Below, one piece after another: positions 8,586 through 18,199 of a stretch of 64,000 bases of DNA; position 1 is the first letter of the stretch, and the number at the start of each line of letters is the position of its first letter. This DNA is from Cryobacterium melibiosiphilum (GTDB taxonomy: Bacteria > Actinomycetota > Actinomycetes > Actinomycetales > Microbacteriaceae), in assembly GCF_003602235.1 (NCBI RefSeq), contig NZ_QZVS01000090.1, positions 82,689-146,688 on the forward strand. The letters are read 5' to 3'. The position numbers were made by a program, and so were the translations under genes. The notes under the pieces were generated by a model. That model did not search any database. It was given only the letters and a program-made list of their open reading frames with translations, and was not told where the DNA came from.

Positions 8586-10385
8586 CTAGACCTGCGGGGG
8601 CTGCTTGCGACCGAGGCGCCAGCGTTTTTTCGCGTCGTCTGCCGTGCCGTCGGACAGTGCTGCGTCGGACAGCGTTGCATCGGCGAGGGCCGCATTGATG
8701 CGGTCATCGACCTGGTCACCGAAGTGCTCGTCGAAGTTCTCCTCGAGGTGCTCGGTGACCTTCTCGCCGATGCGGCGCGAGAGCTCGTTCTTGCGGGCAC
8801 GACGTTCGGCCCGCACGAGAACCTGGTGTTCGGCGTTGAGCGCCTTGTACGTGGCGATACACATGCCGATCATGACGATGCTCACGGGGATGGCAGTGAG
8901 GATCGCGCCGGTCTGCAGCGCGGCCAGGCCGCCGGCCAGCAGCAGCGCGATCGCGACGAGTCCGCCGAGGCTCGCCCACATGATGCGGCTCCACTTGGGC
9001 GGGTTGGTGTCGCCACCGGAGGCGAGCATGTCGATCACGAGCGAGCCGGAGTCGGCCGAGGTGATGAAGAAGATCGCCACCACCAGCACCGCGAGCACCG
9101 AAAGGATCGCGCCGAAGGGCAGGCTGCCGAGGAAGTTGAACAGCACGTTTTCGGGGATGATGCCGACCTCGGGGTCGAAGAGTCCGCCGCCGTCACCCTC
9201 CCAGGCCTGGCGGATGGCGCTGCCACCCATGACCGCAAACCACACGAAGGTGACCAGGGTCGGAACGAGCAGCACGCCGGCGATGAACTGGCGCACCGTA
9301 CGGCCGCGGGAGATGCGCGCGATGAACACGCCCACGAACGGGGCCCAGGAGATCCACCAGCCCCAGTAGAAGACCGTCCAGGCACCCTGGAAGTCGAGTC
9401 CCGCATCGCCGGTGAACGCTCCGGTGTCAAAGGTGAGTCCGACGACGTTCTGGAAGTACCCGCCGATCGACTGCACGAGCAGGCGCAGCAGGTACATCGT
9501 GGGGCCGAGCAACAGCACGGCGACGAGCAACAGGCCGGCCATGCCGAGGTTGATGTTGGAGAGCCACTTGATGCCCTTGCCGACACCACTGACCACCGAG
9601 GCGGTTGCGATGATGGTGATGACGACGATGAGAATCACGAGCAGGGTGTTGGTGACCTCGCCGACAACGCCGAGGTAGCTGAGTCCGGCGGCGATCTGCT
9701 TGACGCCGAGGCCGAGGGAGGTGGCGACACCGAACAGCGTGCCGACGATCGCGATGACGTCGATCGCATCGCCCAGGCGACCCTTGACGCGGCGGGTGCC
9801 GAGCAGCGGCTCGAGGGCCCAGCGGATGGACACCGGCCGGCCCTTGCGGTGGATGGAGTAGGCGAGGGCCAGGCCGACGACGGCGTAGATGGCCCACGCG
9901 TGGAAGCCCCAGTGCAGGAACGTCTGCGACATTGCCGCGGATGCGAGATCGGCGGAGTCTCCCTCGACACCGGGCTTCGGGGTGACGAAGAAGGTCAGGG
10001 GCTCGGAGGCTCCCCAAAAGACGAGGCCGATGCCCATTCCGGCAGCGAAAAGCATGGCGAACCAGCTCATGATGCCGAACTCGGGTTCGTCGTCGTCTTT
10101 GCCGAGTTTGATGTCGCCGAAGCGACTCAGGCCCATCCAGATGGCGAAGACCACAAAGGCGGCGACGATCACGACGTAGTACGGGCCGAGGCCGGCAACG
10201 ACCCAGCCCTGGAGCAGGGCCAGCACGCTGCCGGTGCGCACCGGGAAGGCGATGGCGACGATGACCACGGCGAGGATGATGCCGAGGGCCGGGTAGAAGA
10301 CCCGCGGTGCGGGCACGGCGAACCGTTTACGGGGTGCGGGAGGGTCGGATTCGACCGCCGGCAACGCGTCGGGAAGAGCGCTCAT
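8586..10385 (-). CDS. BCCT family betaine/carnitine/choline transporter
   Basis: This 599-residue secondary transporter has about twelve membrane segments and the BCCT hallmarks FAAGMGIGLVFWGASEPL near residues 90-110 and the tryptophan-rich region around VFYWGWWISWAPFVGVFIARISRGRTVR. It takes up quaternary ammonium compounds such as glycine betaine with sodium or protons for osmoprotection. A long charged C-terminal tail (about 75 aa, rich in E, D and R) recalls the osmosensing tail of BetP. The ATG at 10383-10385 was chosen over upstream codons because it directly precedes the polar N-terminus and follows AGAAAG. It is monocistronic. Confidence 0.9.
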   Translation of the reverse strand: MSALPDALPAVESDPPAPRKRFAVPAPRVFYPALGIILAVVIVAIAFPVRTGSVLALLQGWVVAGLGPYYVVIVAAFVVFAIWMGLSRFGDIKLGKDDDEPEFGIMSWFAMLFAAGMGIGLVFWGASEPLTFFVTPKPGVEGDSADLASAAMSQTFLHWGFHAWAIYAVVGLALAYSIHRKGRPVSIRWALEPLLGTRRVKGRLGDAIDVIAIVGTLFGVATSLGLGVKQIAAGLSYLGVVGEVTNTLLVILIVVITIIATASVVSGVGKGIKWLSNINLGMAGLLLVAVLLLGPTMYLLRLLVQSIGGYFQNVVGLTFDTGAFTGDAGLDFQGAWTVFYWGWWISWAPFVGVFIARISRGRTVRQFIAGVLLVPTLVTFVWFAVMGGSAIRQAWEGDGGGLFDPEVGIIPENVLFNFLGSLPFGAILSVLAVLVVAIFFITSADSGSLVIDMLASGGDTNPPKWSRIMWASLGGLVAIALLLAGGLAALQTGAILTAIPVSIVMIGMCIATYKALNAEHQVLVRAERRARKNELSRRIGEKVTEHLEENFDEHFGDQVDDRINAALADATLSDAALSDGTADDAKKRWRLGRKQPPQV

Positions 10386-10473
10386 AGTGGAGCTTTCTGG
10401 TAGAGCGGGAGCGCAACAGACCCGAATCGGCCAGCTAGATGGCTGCACGTCCAATGGGCAAAGGACTAGTGTA

Positions 10474-10487
10474 CCCCAAGCTAGGGG
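10474..10487. promoter_or_regulatory. Small palindrome in divergent intergenic region
   Basis: CCCCAAGCTAGGGG is nearly palindromic and lies between the BCCT gene and the divergent flavoprotein gene. It could be an operator; there is no further support. Confidence 0.25.
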
Positions 10488-10529
10488 CAATCACGGGCTC
10501 AGGCCTCTGGGACGTGCAACGATGAAGCC

Positions 10530-10970
10530 ATGAACATCGACGGCACGGGTCATGAGAACGACGCCCAGATCCACATTCTGACCGAAGACGAGTGTTGGGA
10601 GGCGCTCCTCTCCAGCAGCCTGGGCCGCCTCGCGGTGAGCGTGGGCGGCAACCCCGAGATCTTCCCGGTCAACTTCATCGCGGTCGACCGTCGCTTGCTG
10701 TTCCGCACCTCCCCCGGCACCAAGCTGGTCGAACTGACGGTCAACAACCGGGTGGCCTTCGAGACCGATGGCGTGGGTCGTGACGAGGCCTGGAGCGTGG
10801 TGATCAAGGGCGTCGCGTCGATTCTCGAACGCCAGCTGGACATCGACACGGCCGACATGCTGCCGCTCCGCCCGCTCATCCCCACGGTGAAGCACATCTA
10901 CGTCGAGATCAAGCCCACGGAGCTGACCGGCCGACGTTTCCACCTCGGTCCGGAGCCGCTGCACTCCTAG
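10530..10970 (+). CDS. Pyridoxamine 5'-phosphate oxidase-family flavin-binding protein
   Basis: This 146-residue protein has the split-barrel FMN-binding fold: LGRLAVSVGGNPEIFPVNFIAVDRRLLFRTSPGTKL at about 32-67, then NNRVAFETDG and WSVVIKGVA. It matches the general stress/flavin-nucleotide-binding branch rather than true PdxH. Related actinobacterial proteins bind FMN, F420 or haem; the substrate is unknown. It stands alone, diverges from the BCCT gene and converges with the next gene across only nine bases. Confidence 0.75.
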   Translation: MNIDGTGHENDAQIHILTEDECWEALLSSSLGRLAVSVGGNPEIFPVNFIAVDRRLLFRTSPGTKLVELTVNNRVAFETDGVGRDEAWSVVIKGVASILERQLDIDTADMLPLRPLIPTVKHIYVEIKPTELTGRRFHLGPEPLHS

Positions 10971-10979
10971 AAAGCGCTG

Positions 10980-11396
10980 CTACACATCGGCGGTCTGCAG
11001 GCGCAGGACATGCAGCAGGGCCGTCGCGTAGGCATCCACTGCGCTGGATGCGGTGAATTCGGTGCGCCTGCCGCTCAGGTCGAGCTCGACCCGGTACCCG
11101 ACCGGAGTGACGCGTTTCAGGCCATGGAAGGCCTCACCCAACAGGGTGCGCAGCTGGTCTTCCCTCGGCAGCCAGAGCGCGTGTTCGACGGCGAGCGAGT
11201 CGAGAGCCCACTCGGTTGTACCGTTGAAGCCGAGAATCGTACCGGTGTCGAATTCGTGGGGCTCGATCGTCATGTCGCTGACGTGGAACACGTCGCTATC
11301 GAGGTCGGGGCGTTCGATGCGGAAGGCGTCACCGGAGACTGGGCGCCACGCCAGTCCGGCCGAACGCAGGGACCGGGCAATATCGGTGGTGATCAT
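10980..11396 (-). CDS. Conserved hypothetical protein (Microbacteriaceae type)
   Basis: I do not recognise a functional domain in this 138-residue soluble protein. It has no signal peptide or membrane helix. Visible features are a Trp-containing N-terminus (AGLAWRPVSGDAFRI), a GFNGTTEWALDS segment, and LPREDQLRTLLG near the middle. Similar proteins in related genomes sometimes carry a pilus assembly (CpaE) label by propagation, which the sequence does not support. GATAAT lies five bases before the ATG, consistent with a leaderless start. Confidence 0.6.
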   Translation of the reverse strand: MITTDIARSLRSAGLAWRPVSGDAFRIERPDLDSDVFHVSDMTIEPHEFDTGTILGFNGTTEWALDSLAVEHALWLPREDQLRTLLGEAFHGLKRVTPVGYRVELDLSGRRTEFTASSAVDAYATALLHVLRLQTADV

Positions 11397-11513
11397 GGAT
11401 CATTATCTGCGCGAGAGTACCGTGGTAGCCAGAGCCACTGCGGAATATCCGCGACAATTCAGGCGGATCGTCGAGTCGACCAGAAAGTTGGGTGAGCCAC
11501 GCTCAATCTCACG

Positions 11514-11732
11514 GTGCACGTCAAACCCGGCAGCCGCAAGGGTCCGCTCGTCGTCAACGACGAAGACGCGGATGATTCGGTGACCGTTTTTCTGCAGCAG
11601 CGCGCCGTTGAGGGCGCCGCCAACGATGCCCTGGTCAAGATCCTCGCCCAGCATTTCGGTGTGGCCAAGAGGGACGTCGACATCGTTCGCGGGCACGCGT
11701 CGCGCATCAAACACGTGAGGATCGACCGCTGA
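11514..11732 (+). CDS. DUF167/YggU family protein
   Basis: This 72-residue protein carries the DUF167 pattern: HVKPGSRKGP at the N-terminus, VEGAANDALVKILAQHFGV in the middle, then DVDIVRGHASRIKHVRI at the end. The family is small, monomeric and of unknown cellular role. A GTG start at 11514 is the only usable one, because an in-frame stop lies at 11493-11495; the first beta strand is consequently short. The last six codons form the left arm of a palindrome that continues past the stop. Confidence 0.75.
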   Translation: MHVKPGSRKGPLVVNDEDADDSVTVFLQQRAVEGAANDALVKILAQHFGVAKRDVDIVRGHASRIKHVRIDR

Positions 11733-11753
11733 GCGCGGCCGATCCTCACGTGT
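11711..11753. terminator. Palindrome spanning DUF167 stop codon
   Basis: ACACGTGAGGATCG (11711-11724) is exactly repeated in inverse at 11740-11753. The TGA stop (11730-11732) lies in the loop. It sits between two convergent genes and probably terminates transcription from both. Confidence 0.6.
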
Positions 11754-11774
11754 GGCGCGTGCCTGTCCGGGTGG

Positions 11775-12146
11775 TTAGCTGACGCCGCGCAGGTCGATGA
11801 TGAAGACCAGGGTCTGGCCGGAGAGGCGGTGGCCCGAACCGGCGGGGCCGTAAGCCAGGTGCGGCGGCACGACGAGCTTGCGACGGCCGCCGACCTTCAT
11901 GCCGGGAATGCCCTGCTGCCAACCGGCGATGAGGGACGTGAGCGGAAAGTTGATGGTCTGGCCGCGGCTCCAGGAGGAGTCGAATTCCTCACCGGACTCA
12001 TACTCGACACCGAGGTAGTGCACGTCGACGGTCGCGCCGGCGAGGGCTTCGGCGCCGTCACCTTCGACAATGTCGACGATTTCCAGCTGTTCGGGCGCGG
12101 GGCCCTCCGGGAAGTCGATTTCGGGCTTGGCATTGAGATCTGTCAT
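11775..12146 (-). CDS. FKBP-type peptidyl-prolyl cis-trans isomerase
   Basis: This 123-residue protein has a single FKBP domain and no signal peptide, so it is cytoplasmic. Typical elements are VDVHYLGVEYESGEEFDSSWSRGQTINFPL, the tryptophan at the base of the pocket in LIAGWQQGIPGMKVGGRRKLVVPPHLAYG, and LVFIIDLRGV at the C-terminus. It would catalyse proline isomerisation during folding. The ATG at 12146 is chosen because GATAGGGGG precedes it directly; a codon 12 bases upstream is less well placed. Confidence 0.9.
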   Translation of the reverse strand: MTDLNAKPEIDFPEGPAPEQLEIVDIVEGDGAEALAGATVDVHYLGVEYESGEEFDSSWSRGQTINFPLTSLIAGWQQGIPGMKVGGRRKLVVPPHLAYGPAGSGHRLSGQTLVFIIDLRGVS

Positions 12147-12191
12147 CCCCCTATCCAAGCGGATTTCGCGCGTTCGCGCAGCCGTGATCGC

Positions 12192-13676
12192 TCAGGGCGT
12201 GATCGTGTGTGTGGCGATGATGCGCTCGATGACGTCGAACATCGTGCCCGGATTGAGCAGGCCATGGGGGTCGAAGACCGCTTTGAGACGGCGCTGCAGG
12301 TCGATGTTCGTCTCGCCGAGCTCGTCACGGAGCCAGCGGCGTTTGAGCACGCCCACCCCGTGCTCCCCCGTCAGCGTGCCGCCGAGGCGCAGGGCCGCCC
12401 GGAACATCTCGTCGGCGGCGGCCCACACCTCCTCCGGGATCGTGGGGTCCGGTTCGGCCGCACCATCGGCATCCGTTTCGACGCGGTGCGAAACGATGAA
12501 GTTGGGGTGCAGGTTGCCGTCGCCGGCGTGCGCCACCGTCGGGATGGCGATTCCGGTGCGGGCCGAGATCTCCGCGATGACGTCGAACATCTCCGCCATC
12601 CGGGAGCGTGGAACGCAGATGTCTTCGATCAGCACGGTTCCGTGCGCGGCCAGGGCGGGGTGCATCGCCCGGCGAATGGCGAGCAGGCGATCGGCCGCCA
12701 GCGGGTCGGACTCCATCCGCGCGTCACCGCCGGCGGCGCGCAGCACCGCGAGAGCCTGCTCCGCCTCGGTCAGTGCCGCCGGACGATCCGTTTGCAGCAG
12801 CAGGAACGCGCCGCCCGTGGGCAGCCCGGCCGTTGCCTCCGCGCCGAGGTAGCGGCGAATGAAACCGAGGGCGACGGGGTCGAGCAGTTCCATGACTGCG
12901 GGACGCAGCCGGCCGGCGGTGATGAGAGCGGATGCCGCCGCACCGGCCGCGACAGAGGGAAAGATCGCGCCAATGGTCACGGTCTGCCCCGTCATGATCG
13001 GCCGAACCTTCACGACCGCCTCGACGATCACGCCGAGGGTACCCTCCGAGCCGGTCAACAGCGCCGTGAGATCGTAGCCGGTCACGCCCTTCACCGTTCG
13101 CCGGCCGGTGCGCAGCAGGCTGCCGTCGGCCAGAACGACGGTCAGCCCGAGCACGGCTTCGCGGGTGACCCCGTATTTCGCACAGAGCAGGCCGCCGGCG
13201 TTCGTGGCGATGTTGCCGCCGATCGTCGAGATCGCCTTGCTGGCCGGATCGGGTGCGAACCACAGGCCGTGCGCGGCGAGGGCATCGTTCAGGTGCTGGT
13301 TGATGACGCCCGGCTCAACGACGGCGAGTTCGTCGTCGGGGTTGATTTCGAGGATGCGGTCCATCGCCGCCAGGCCCAGCACGATCGACCCGTCGGTGCC
13401 GCAGGCGCCGCCGGCGAGGCCGGTGCCGGCACCGCGCGTGACGACCGGCACCCGGAATTCGGTGGCGATGCGCAGGGCCACCTGCACGTCGGCCACCGAG
13501 CGCGCAGTCACGACGGCAAGCGGCACGCCCGGCGCCTGCCATCCCGATTTGTCGAAGCGGGCCGCGGCGAGCGCGGCCGCATCGACCGTGACCGCGGCGC
13601 CCAGCTCGGCGTGCAGGCGGCGCAGGGCCTGGTCTGCGGAGGCTGGATGGGTATCGGCCGGTGACGATGCTGTCAT
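12192..13676 (-). CDS. FAD-linked 2-hydroxyacid oxidase (GlcD/D-lactate dehydrogenase type)
   Basis: This 494-residue flavoprotein has an N-terminal PCMH FAD-binding domain, with [25 protein letters not shown] around 78-103, [13 protein letters not shown] and the [16 protein letters not shown] motif. A C-terminal FAD-oxidase domain follows, ending with [17 protein letters not shown], which contains the catalytic His region. It oxidises a D-2-hydroxyacid such as glycolate or D-lactate. No GlcE or GlcF partners flank it, so a single-subunit D-lactate-type enzyme is favoured. TAGTGT lies seven bases before the ATG at 13676. The FKBP gene follows in the same direction. Confidence 0.85.
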   Translation of the reverse strand: MTASSPADTHPASADQALRRLHAELGAAVTVDAAALAAARFDKSGWQAPGVPLAVVTARSVADVQVALRIATEFRVPVVTRGAGTGLAGGACGTDGSIVLGLAAMDRILEINPDDELAVVEPGVINQHLNDALAAHGLWFAPDPASKAISTIGGNIATNAGGLLCAKYGVTREAVLGLTVVLADGSLLRTGRRTVKGVTGYDLTALLTGSEGTLGVIVEAVVKVRPIMTGQTVTIGAIFPSVAAGAAASALITAGRLRPAVMELLDPVALGFIRRYLGAEATAGLPTGGAFLLLQTDRPAALTEAEQALAVLRAAGGDARMESDPLAADRLLAIRRAMHPALAAHGTVLIEDICVPRSRMAEMFDVIAEISARTGIAIPTVAHAGDGNLHPNFIVSHRVETDADGAAEPDPTIPEEVWAAADEMFRAALRLGGTLTGEHGVGVLKRRWLRDELGETNIDLQRRLKAVFDPHGLLNPGTMFDVIERIIATHTITP

Positions 13677-13808
13677 GGCTTCCACACTACTGAGCGCGGC
13701 CCTGCCCGGCACCGGGCGGCTACACTCGGCACCGCACGGCCTCGTCCGGCACCGCACGGTGTCCGATTTCCGCTACCCGCGGGCGGCGGCCCGTGGCAGG
13801 CTGGGACG

Positions 13809-15413
13809 ATGCCCCCCACCCGTTCGACCTCGTCCGACCCCGCCGCGGATCCCGACTTCGCCGAACGATACCGCGCGATGTCCTCGCGGGATACCCGTTT
13901 CGATGGGCAGTTCATCACCGGTGTGCATTCGACCGGCATCTACTGCCGGCCAAGCTGCCCGGCGACGACCCCGAAGGCCGCGAATGTCTCGTTCTATCTG
14001 ACGAGCGCCGCCGCCCACGAGGCTGGGCTGCGCGCCTGCAAACGCTGTCTCCCCGATGCGGTTCCCGGGTCGCCGGCCTGGAACCTACGCGATGACCTCG
14101 CCGGCCGTGCGATGCGCCTCATCGGCGACGGTCTCGTCGAGCGCGATGGTGTCGCCGGGCTCGCCGCCCGCCTCGGCTACACGCCCCGCCACCTCACCCG
14201 GGTGCTCGTCGCCGAACTCGGCGCCGGCCCCCTCGCCCTCGCCCGCGCCAATCGCGCCCAGACCGCCAGGATGCTGCTGGTGAACACCGAACTGCCCATC
14301 ACCGACGTGGCCTTCGCCGCCGGGTTTGGCAGCGTGCGCCAGTTCAACGACACCATCACGGCCGTCTACGAACGCACGCCGACGGCGTTGCGACAGGGCG
14401 TGCGGCATCCGCTGCCCGCAGGCGCCGGCGGCCTGCGGGCCGGCGGTGATGAGACCGGCGGCACCGACACCGGCGGCACCCGCCTGACGATTCAGCTGCC
14501 CGTCCGAGGCCCGTTCGACGGCCTCGGCCTGTTGCGCTTTCTCGCGGCACGAGCGCTGCCCGGCATCGAGACCATCGAGCACACGGCGACGGATGCCGCC
14601 GCCCCCGTGACCGGCTACGGCCGCACGCTGCGCCTGCCGCACGGCCCGGCAACCATCGACCTGACGCTTGTTCCCGTCGGCGGTGGCACGGCCACCGCCC
14701 CGGGCGTGACCTGCTCCGTCTGGGTCAGCAGCCTGGCCGACCTGGCTCCGCTGGTCAGCCGGGTGCGTCGCCTGCTCGATCTCGACGCCGATGCGCTTGC
14801 CATTGACCGGGCGCTCGCGCAGGACCCGCTGCTGGCCCCGTTCGTCGCCCGCACCCCGGGCATCCGGGTTCCGGGCAGCACCGACCCGGAGGAGACGCTG
14901 TTTCGAGCGCTGATCGGCCAGCAGGTGTCGGTCGCGGCCGCCCGCACCGCGCTCTCCCGGCTGTCGGCCGAGCTCGGCGAGGATCTCCCGGCCCCCGCGC
15001 ACCGCGCCGGGTCCGGTGCCGGCCCCGGCCTGGTGCGCCTGTTTCCGACGGCGACGGCGATCGCCGACCACGGGCGCGCGGTGCTGCGTGGCCCCGCCGC
15101 GCGGGTGGCCACGATCCTGCAGACGGCCGAGGCCCTCCGAACCGGAGAACTCGAGCTTTCGCCCGGCGACACCCGCGAAGACCTGTCGAAAAAGCTGCAG
15201 GCCCGGGCCGGAATCGGGCCGTGGACCGCCGGCTATGTCGCGATGCGGGTGCTCGGCAGCCCGGACATTCTGCTCACGAGCGACCTGGCCCTGCGCCAGG
15301 GCGCCGGGCGTATCGGCCTGCCGATCACGCCCGCTGCGCTCGCCGCCCACGGTGCCGCCTGGGCGCCGTGGCGCAGTTACGCCGGCATGCACCTGTGGAA
15401 CGCCTACAAGTAG
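13809..15413 (+). CDS. alkA: Ada-AraC-AlkA fusion, DNA-3-methyladenine glycosylase II
   Basis: The 534-residue protein joins three modules. Residues about 20-85 are an Ada-type zinc/methyl-acceptor domain with C46, C50, C77 and C80, at the same spacing as Ada Cys38/42/69/72. About 90-200 is an AraC-type helix-turn-helix region ([34 protein letters not shown]). About 220-534 is an AlkA glycosylase with the helix-hairpin-helix [18 protein letters not shown] and a catalytic Asp in [12 protein letters not shown]. It lacks the Ada Ogt domain. The protein probably senses methyl phosphotriesters, activates transcription and excises alkylated purines. CAGGCT lies six bases before the ATG. Confidence 0.9.
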   Translation: MPPTRSTSSDPAADPDFAERYRAMSSRDTRFDGQFITGVHSTGIYCRPSCPATTPKAANVSFYLTSAAAHEAGLRACKRCLPDAVPGSPAWNLRDDLAGRAMRLIGDGLVERDGVAGLAARLGYTPRHLTRVLVAELGAGPLALARANRAQTARMLLVNTELPITDVAFAAGFGSVRQFNDTITAVYERTPTALRQGVRHPLPAGAGGLRAGGDETGGTDTGGTRLTIQLPVRGPFDGLGLLRFLAARALPGIETIEHTATDAAAPVTGYGRTLRLPHGPATIDLTLVPVGGGTATAPGVTCSVWVSSLADLAPLVSRVRRLLDLDADALAIDRALAQDPLLAPFVARTPGIRVPGSTDPEETLFRALIGQQVSVAAARTALSRLSAELGEDLPAPAHRAGSGAGPGLVRLFPTATAIADHGRAVLRGPAARVATILQTAEALRTGELELSPGDTREDLSKKLQARAGIGPWTAGYVAMRVLGSPDILLTSDLALRQGAGRIGLPITPAALAAHGAAWAPWRSYAGMHLWNAYK

Positions 15414-15475
15414 TAGGCCTCGCAGCTGTCGGGTTTCCACAGGTAACCACGTCGGGGGCCGGATAGCCTAGGTAA

Positions 15476-16351
15476 GTGAAGTTTGCGCACCTGAAAGTCG
15501 AAGGCCAGTCCGCACCGAGGTTGGCGGTGACGATCGGGGACGCAGCACTGTTCCTCGACGACGTCATGCAGAACGCCCCTCGCGACCTGCAAGACCTGCT
15601 CGAAAAGGGCAGCCCCGAATACGAACGGGTGCAGACCAGCACCGCCGCCGCGATCAACCGCGGTGCCGCCCTGACGCCGATCGACGAGCTGCGCCACGCC
15701 TCGGCCGTGTTACGTCCGCCGCAGATCATTGCGATCGGCGCGAACTACGCCGCCCACTCCTCCGAGCTGAGCCTGCGCCTCGAAACGGCGGCCACCGTGT
15801 TCTCGCTCTGGCCGAACTCGCTCACCGGGCACGGGGCCACCACGACCTGGCCCGCCGACCGCACCGGGCAGGTCGACTACGAGGCCGAACTCGGCGTCAT
15901 CATCGGCCGCCCGGCACACCGTGTGTCGGTGGCGGATGCCCTCGACTACGTCTTCGGCTACACCGTCGTGAACGACATCACCGCGCGCGACCTGCAGTTC
16001 TCCGAAGCGCAGTGGTCCCGCTGCAAGTCCTTCGACGGGTTCACCCCCACCGGACCGATCGTCGTCACCGCCGACGAGATCGGCGACCCGCAGAACCTGT
16101 GGCTGACCACGCACGTCGACGGACGCCTGCTGCAGGACGCATCGAGCGGTGACATGGTGCGTACCGTCGCCGAGATCATCTCCTACCTCTCCCAGACGGC
16201 GACGCTGCTGCCCGGCACGCTCATCTCGACCGGCAGCCCGGGAGGCGCCGGGTACAGCCGCAAGCCCCCGGTTTTTCTGCGTGAGGGTTCCACCGTCACG
16301 GTGGCGATCGACAAGATCGGCCTCCTCACCACCCACTGCCGCGAAATCTAG
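15476..16351 (+). CDS. Fumarylacetoacetate hydrolase family protein
   Basis: This 291-residue protein has an FAH-fold C-terminal domain. Metal-ligand segments are DYEAELGVIIGR near 137-148 and the following VFGYTVVNDITARDLQ with KSFDGFTPTGPIV; the C-terminal half has LISTGSPGGAGY and EGSTVTVAIDKIGLL. Family members hydrolyse or decarboxylate beta-diketo acids or lyse 2-keto-3-deoxy sugar acids; the substrate is unknown. Translation starts at GTG, six bases after TAGCCT, suggesting a leaderless mRNA. It is monocistronic and ends near the first 62-bp palindrome. Confidence 0.85.
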   Translation: MKFAHLKVEGQSAPRLAVTIGDAALFLDDVMQNAPRDLQDLLEKGSPEYERVQTSTAAAINRGAALTPIDELRHASAVLRPPQIIAIGANYAAHSSELSLRLETAATVFSLWPNSLTGHGATTTWPADRTGQVDYEAELGVIIGRPAHRVSVADALDYVFGYTVVNDITARDLQFSEAQWSRCKSFDGFTPTGPIVVTADEIGDPQNLWLTTHVDGRLLQDASSGDMVRTVAEIISYLSQTATLLPGTLISTGSPGGAGYSRKPPVFLREGSTVTVAIDKIGLLTTHCREI

Positions 16352-16394
16352 CCCGCCCTCACTTCGCACCCTCCGTTTCTTGAGTGAGCAGATT

Positions 16395-16456
16395 TCGCGA
16401 GTGAGCAGTTTATGCACTTCCCGCGCTCGGGAAGTGCATAAACCGCTCACTCGCGA
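16395..16456. repeat. 62-bp palindromic repeat, copy A
   Basis: Arms of 29 bases (16395-16423 and 16428-16456) pair with one mismatch around a CGCT loop. The outer end is TCGCGAGTGAGCA. It lies between the convergent FAH gene and permease gene and is nearly identical to copies at 21215 and 22255. Confidence 0.9.
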
Positions 16457-16470
16457 GAGTGTCAGCGCGC

Positions 16471-18036
16471 TCAGTCGCGATCGTCGGGGGCGCGGAAGAC
16501 CTCTTTCTCCATCGCGTCGTACCCTTCGGCCTGCGGGTCGCGGTGTGCGCCGCCCGAAAGCGCGTACTCCTCCTCCGGGGAGAGCACCAGTCGGGTGCGC
16601 CCGAACAGGGCGAACAGGCCGAGTCCGATCACGTAGACCACGGCGATCGCCACGATCGCGGGGCGGAAGATGTCGTTGAGCAGAAAACCGAGGAAGATCG
16701 CGGCCGCGATCACCCCCGCGACGATGGCGCCCCAGACGCCGGTCGGGCTGCGGTACGGGCGCGGGGCATCCGCTAGATTGCGACGCAGCAGCACGAACGA
16801 CACCATCTGCAGCAGGTAGGCGAGCACCGCGCCCCACACCGCGATGTTGAGCACGATCGCGCCGCCCGAGCCGGCCGCCCCGCCGGTGAACTGCACGACG
16901 AGCAGGGCGACGAATCCGATGAGCGCCCCGACCAGCAGCGCGACCCACGGGGTCTGCCGGGCACCGGTCAACGAGAGAACCTTGGGGTAGTACCCGGCGC
17001 GACTGAGCGAGTACATGTTGCGGCCGTAGGCGAACATGATGCCCTGAAGCGACGCGAGCAGCCCGATCAGAGCGAAGGCGCTGAGCACCGCGGCGAGCCC
17101 CTCGGGCAACACGGCACGAAATCCGTCGAGCAACGGTTCACCGGAGGTGCCGAGCGCAGCCGAACCGGTGAGCCCCGGATTCAGCACGAGCACCACCGCG
17201 CCGCAGGCCACGAGGGTGACCATGCCGAGCACGCCGGCGCGCGGAATGTCTCGGCTCGGATCGTGGGCCTCTTCGGCCGCGAGCGGTAACTCTTCAATGC
17301 CGAGGAAGAACCACATCGCAAACGGCAGGGCGAACAGGATCGGCAGCACGCCGTGCGGCAGAAACTCGCTCTGGCCGGGGTCCGGTGGAATATCGTACAG
17401 GTTCGCGACGCTCCACTGCCCCGAGAATACGGCGATGACGGCGAAGATTGCCAAGATGCCGATGGAGAGGAACGACACGATGATCGCAAAGCGGAACGAC
17501 ACGGATGCCCCGGCGGTGTTGAGCAGAATGAAGATCGCATAGAGCACAATCCACCACACCCACTCCGGCAGCACAAAGTTGAACAGCACCTCGGTGATGC
17601 CGTTGGCATAGGAGGCCGAGAAGAACACGATCACGGCGGTCGTGGCCACGTATTCGATGGTTTCGGCGAGGCCGGTCACGAAACCGCCCCACGGTCCCAT
17701 CGCCGCGCGGGCGAAGGAGTACGCGCCGCCGGTGTGCGGCATCGCGGCGGACATCTCACCAATCGAGAACAGCATGGTGAAGTACATCACCACCACGATC
17801 ACGAAGGCGATGAGCATGCCGCCGAACCCGGCGGAGTCGAGGCCGAAGTTCCAGCCCGAGAAATCGCCGGAGATGACCGCGGCGATGCCGATGCCCCAGA
17901 TGCCCCAGAAGCCGGCCGTGCGCTTCAGGCTGCGCTTGTCGAAGTAGCCTGCCTCGGCCGGCCGGTAGCTGACACCCGACACGCTGCGCCCGGGGCGCGG
18001 TGTTCGGGCGGATTCCTCGGACGCTGGTGTGGACAT
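16471..18036 (-). CDS. Ethanolamine-type APC superfamily permease
   Basis: This 521-residue amino acid/polyamine/organocation transporter has about twelve membrane helices. The first carries GIGIAAVISGDFSGWNFGLDSAGFGG, the pattern I associate with ethanolamine permeases (TIGR00908-like). MFSIGEMSAAMPHTGGAYSFARAAMGPWGG follows, then FFLGIEELPLAAEEAHDP. The C-terminus is a charged cytoplasmic tail. It diverges from a GlnA4-like ligase gene, an amidotransferase gene and an SDR gene, which supports ethanolamine or a related amine as substrate. The ATG at 18034-18036 follows GAGGAACTCC; the longer in-frame extension is not protein-like. Confidence 0.85.
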   Translation of the reverse strand: MSTPASEESARTPRPGRSVSGVSYRPAEAGYFDKRSLKRTAGFWGIWGIGIAAVISGDFSGWNFGLDSAGFGGMLIAFVIVVVMYFTMLFSIGEMSAAMPHTGGAYSFARAAMGPWGGFVTGLAETIEYVATTAVIVFFSASYANGITEVLFNFVLPEWVWWIVLYAIFILLNTAGASVSFRFAIIVSFLSIGILAIFAVIAVFSGQWSVANLYDIPPDPGQSEFLPHGVLPILFALPFAMWFFLGIEELPLAAEEAHDPSRDIPRAGVLGMVTLVACGAVVLVLNPGLTGSAALGTSGEPLLDGFRAVLPEGLAAVLSAFALIGLLASLQGIMFAYGRNMYSLSRAGYYPKVLSLTGARQTPWVALLVGALIGFVALLVVQFTGGAAGSGGAIVLNIAVWGAVLAYLLQMVSFVLLRRNLADAPRPYRSPTGVWGAIVAGVIAAAIFLGFLLNDIFRPAIVAIAVVYVIGLGLFALFGRTRLVLSPEEEYALSGGAHRDPQAEGYDAMEKEVFRAPDDRD

Positions 18037-18199
18037 GGAGTTCCTCACTGAAAGTCGGCGAGCACGGGGGTAACGGCCAAACCTGTTCTGCCCTTTCCTG
18101 CCGCCGAGTGTACGACGATCAGCCCGTCGCCGCGCGAATTCCTGTGCTGTAATGGTCGCGTTCCCGCCGTGCACCCGACTGCATTCCGAGGAGAAAATC

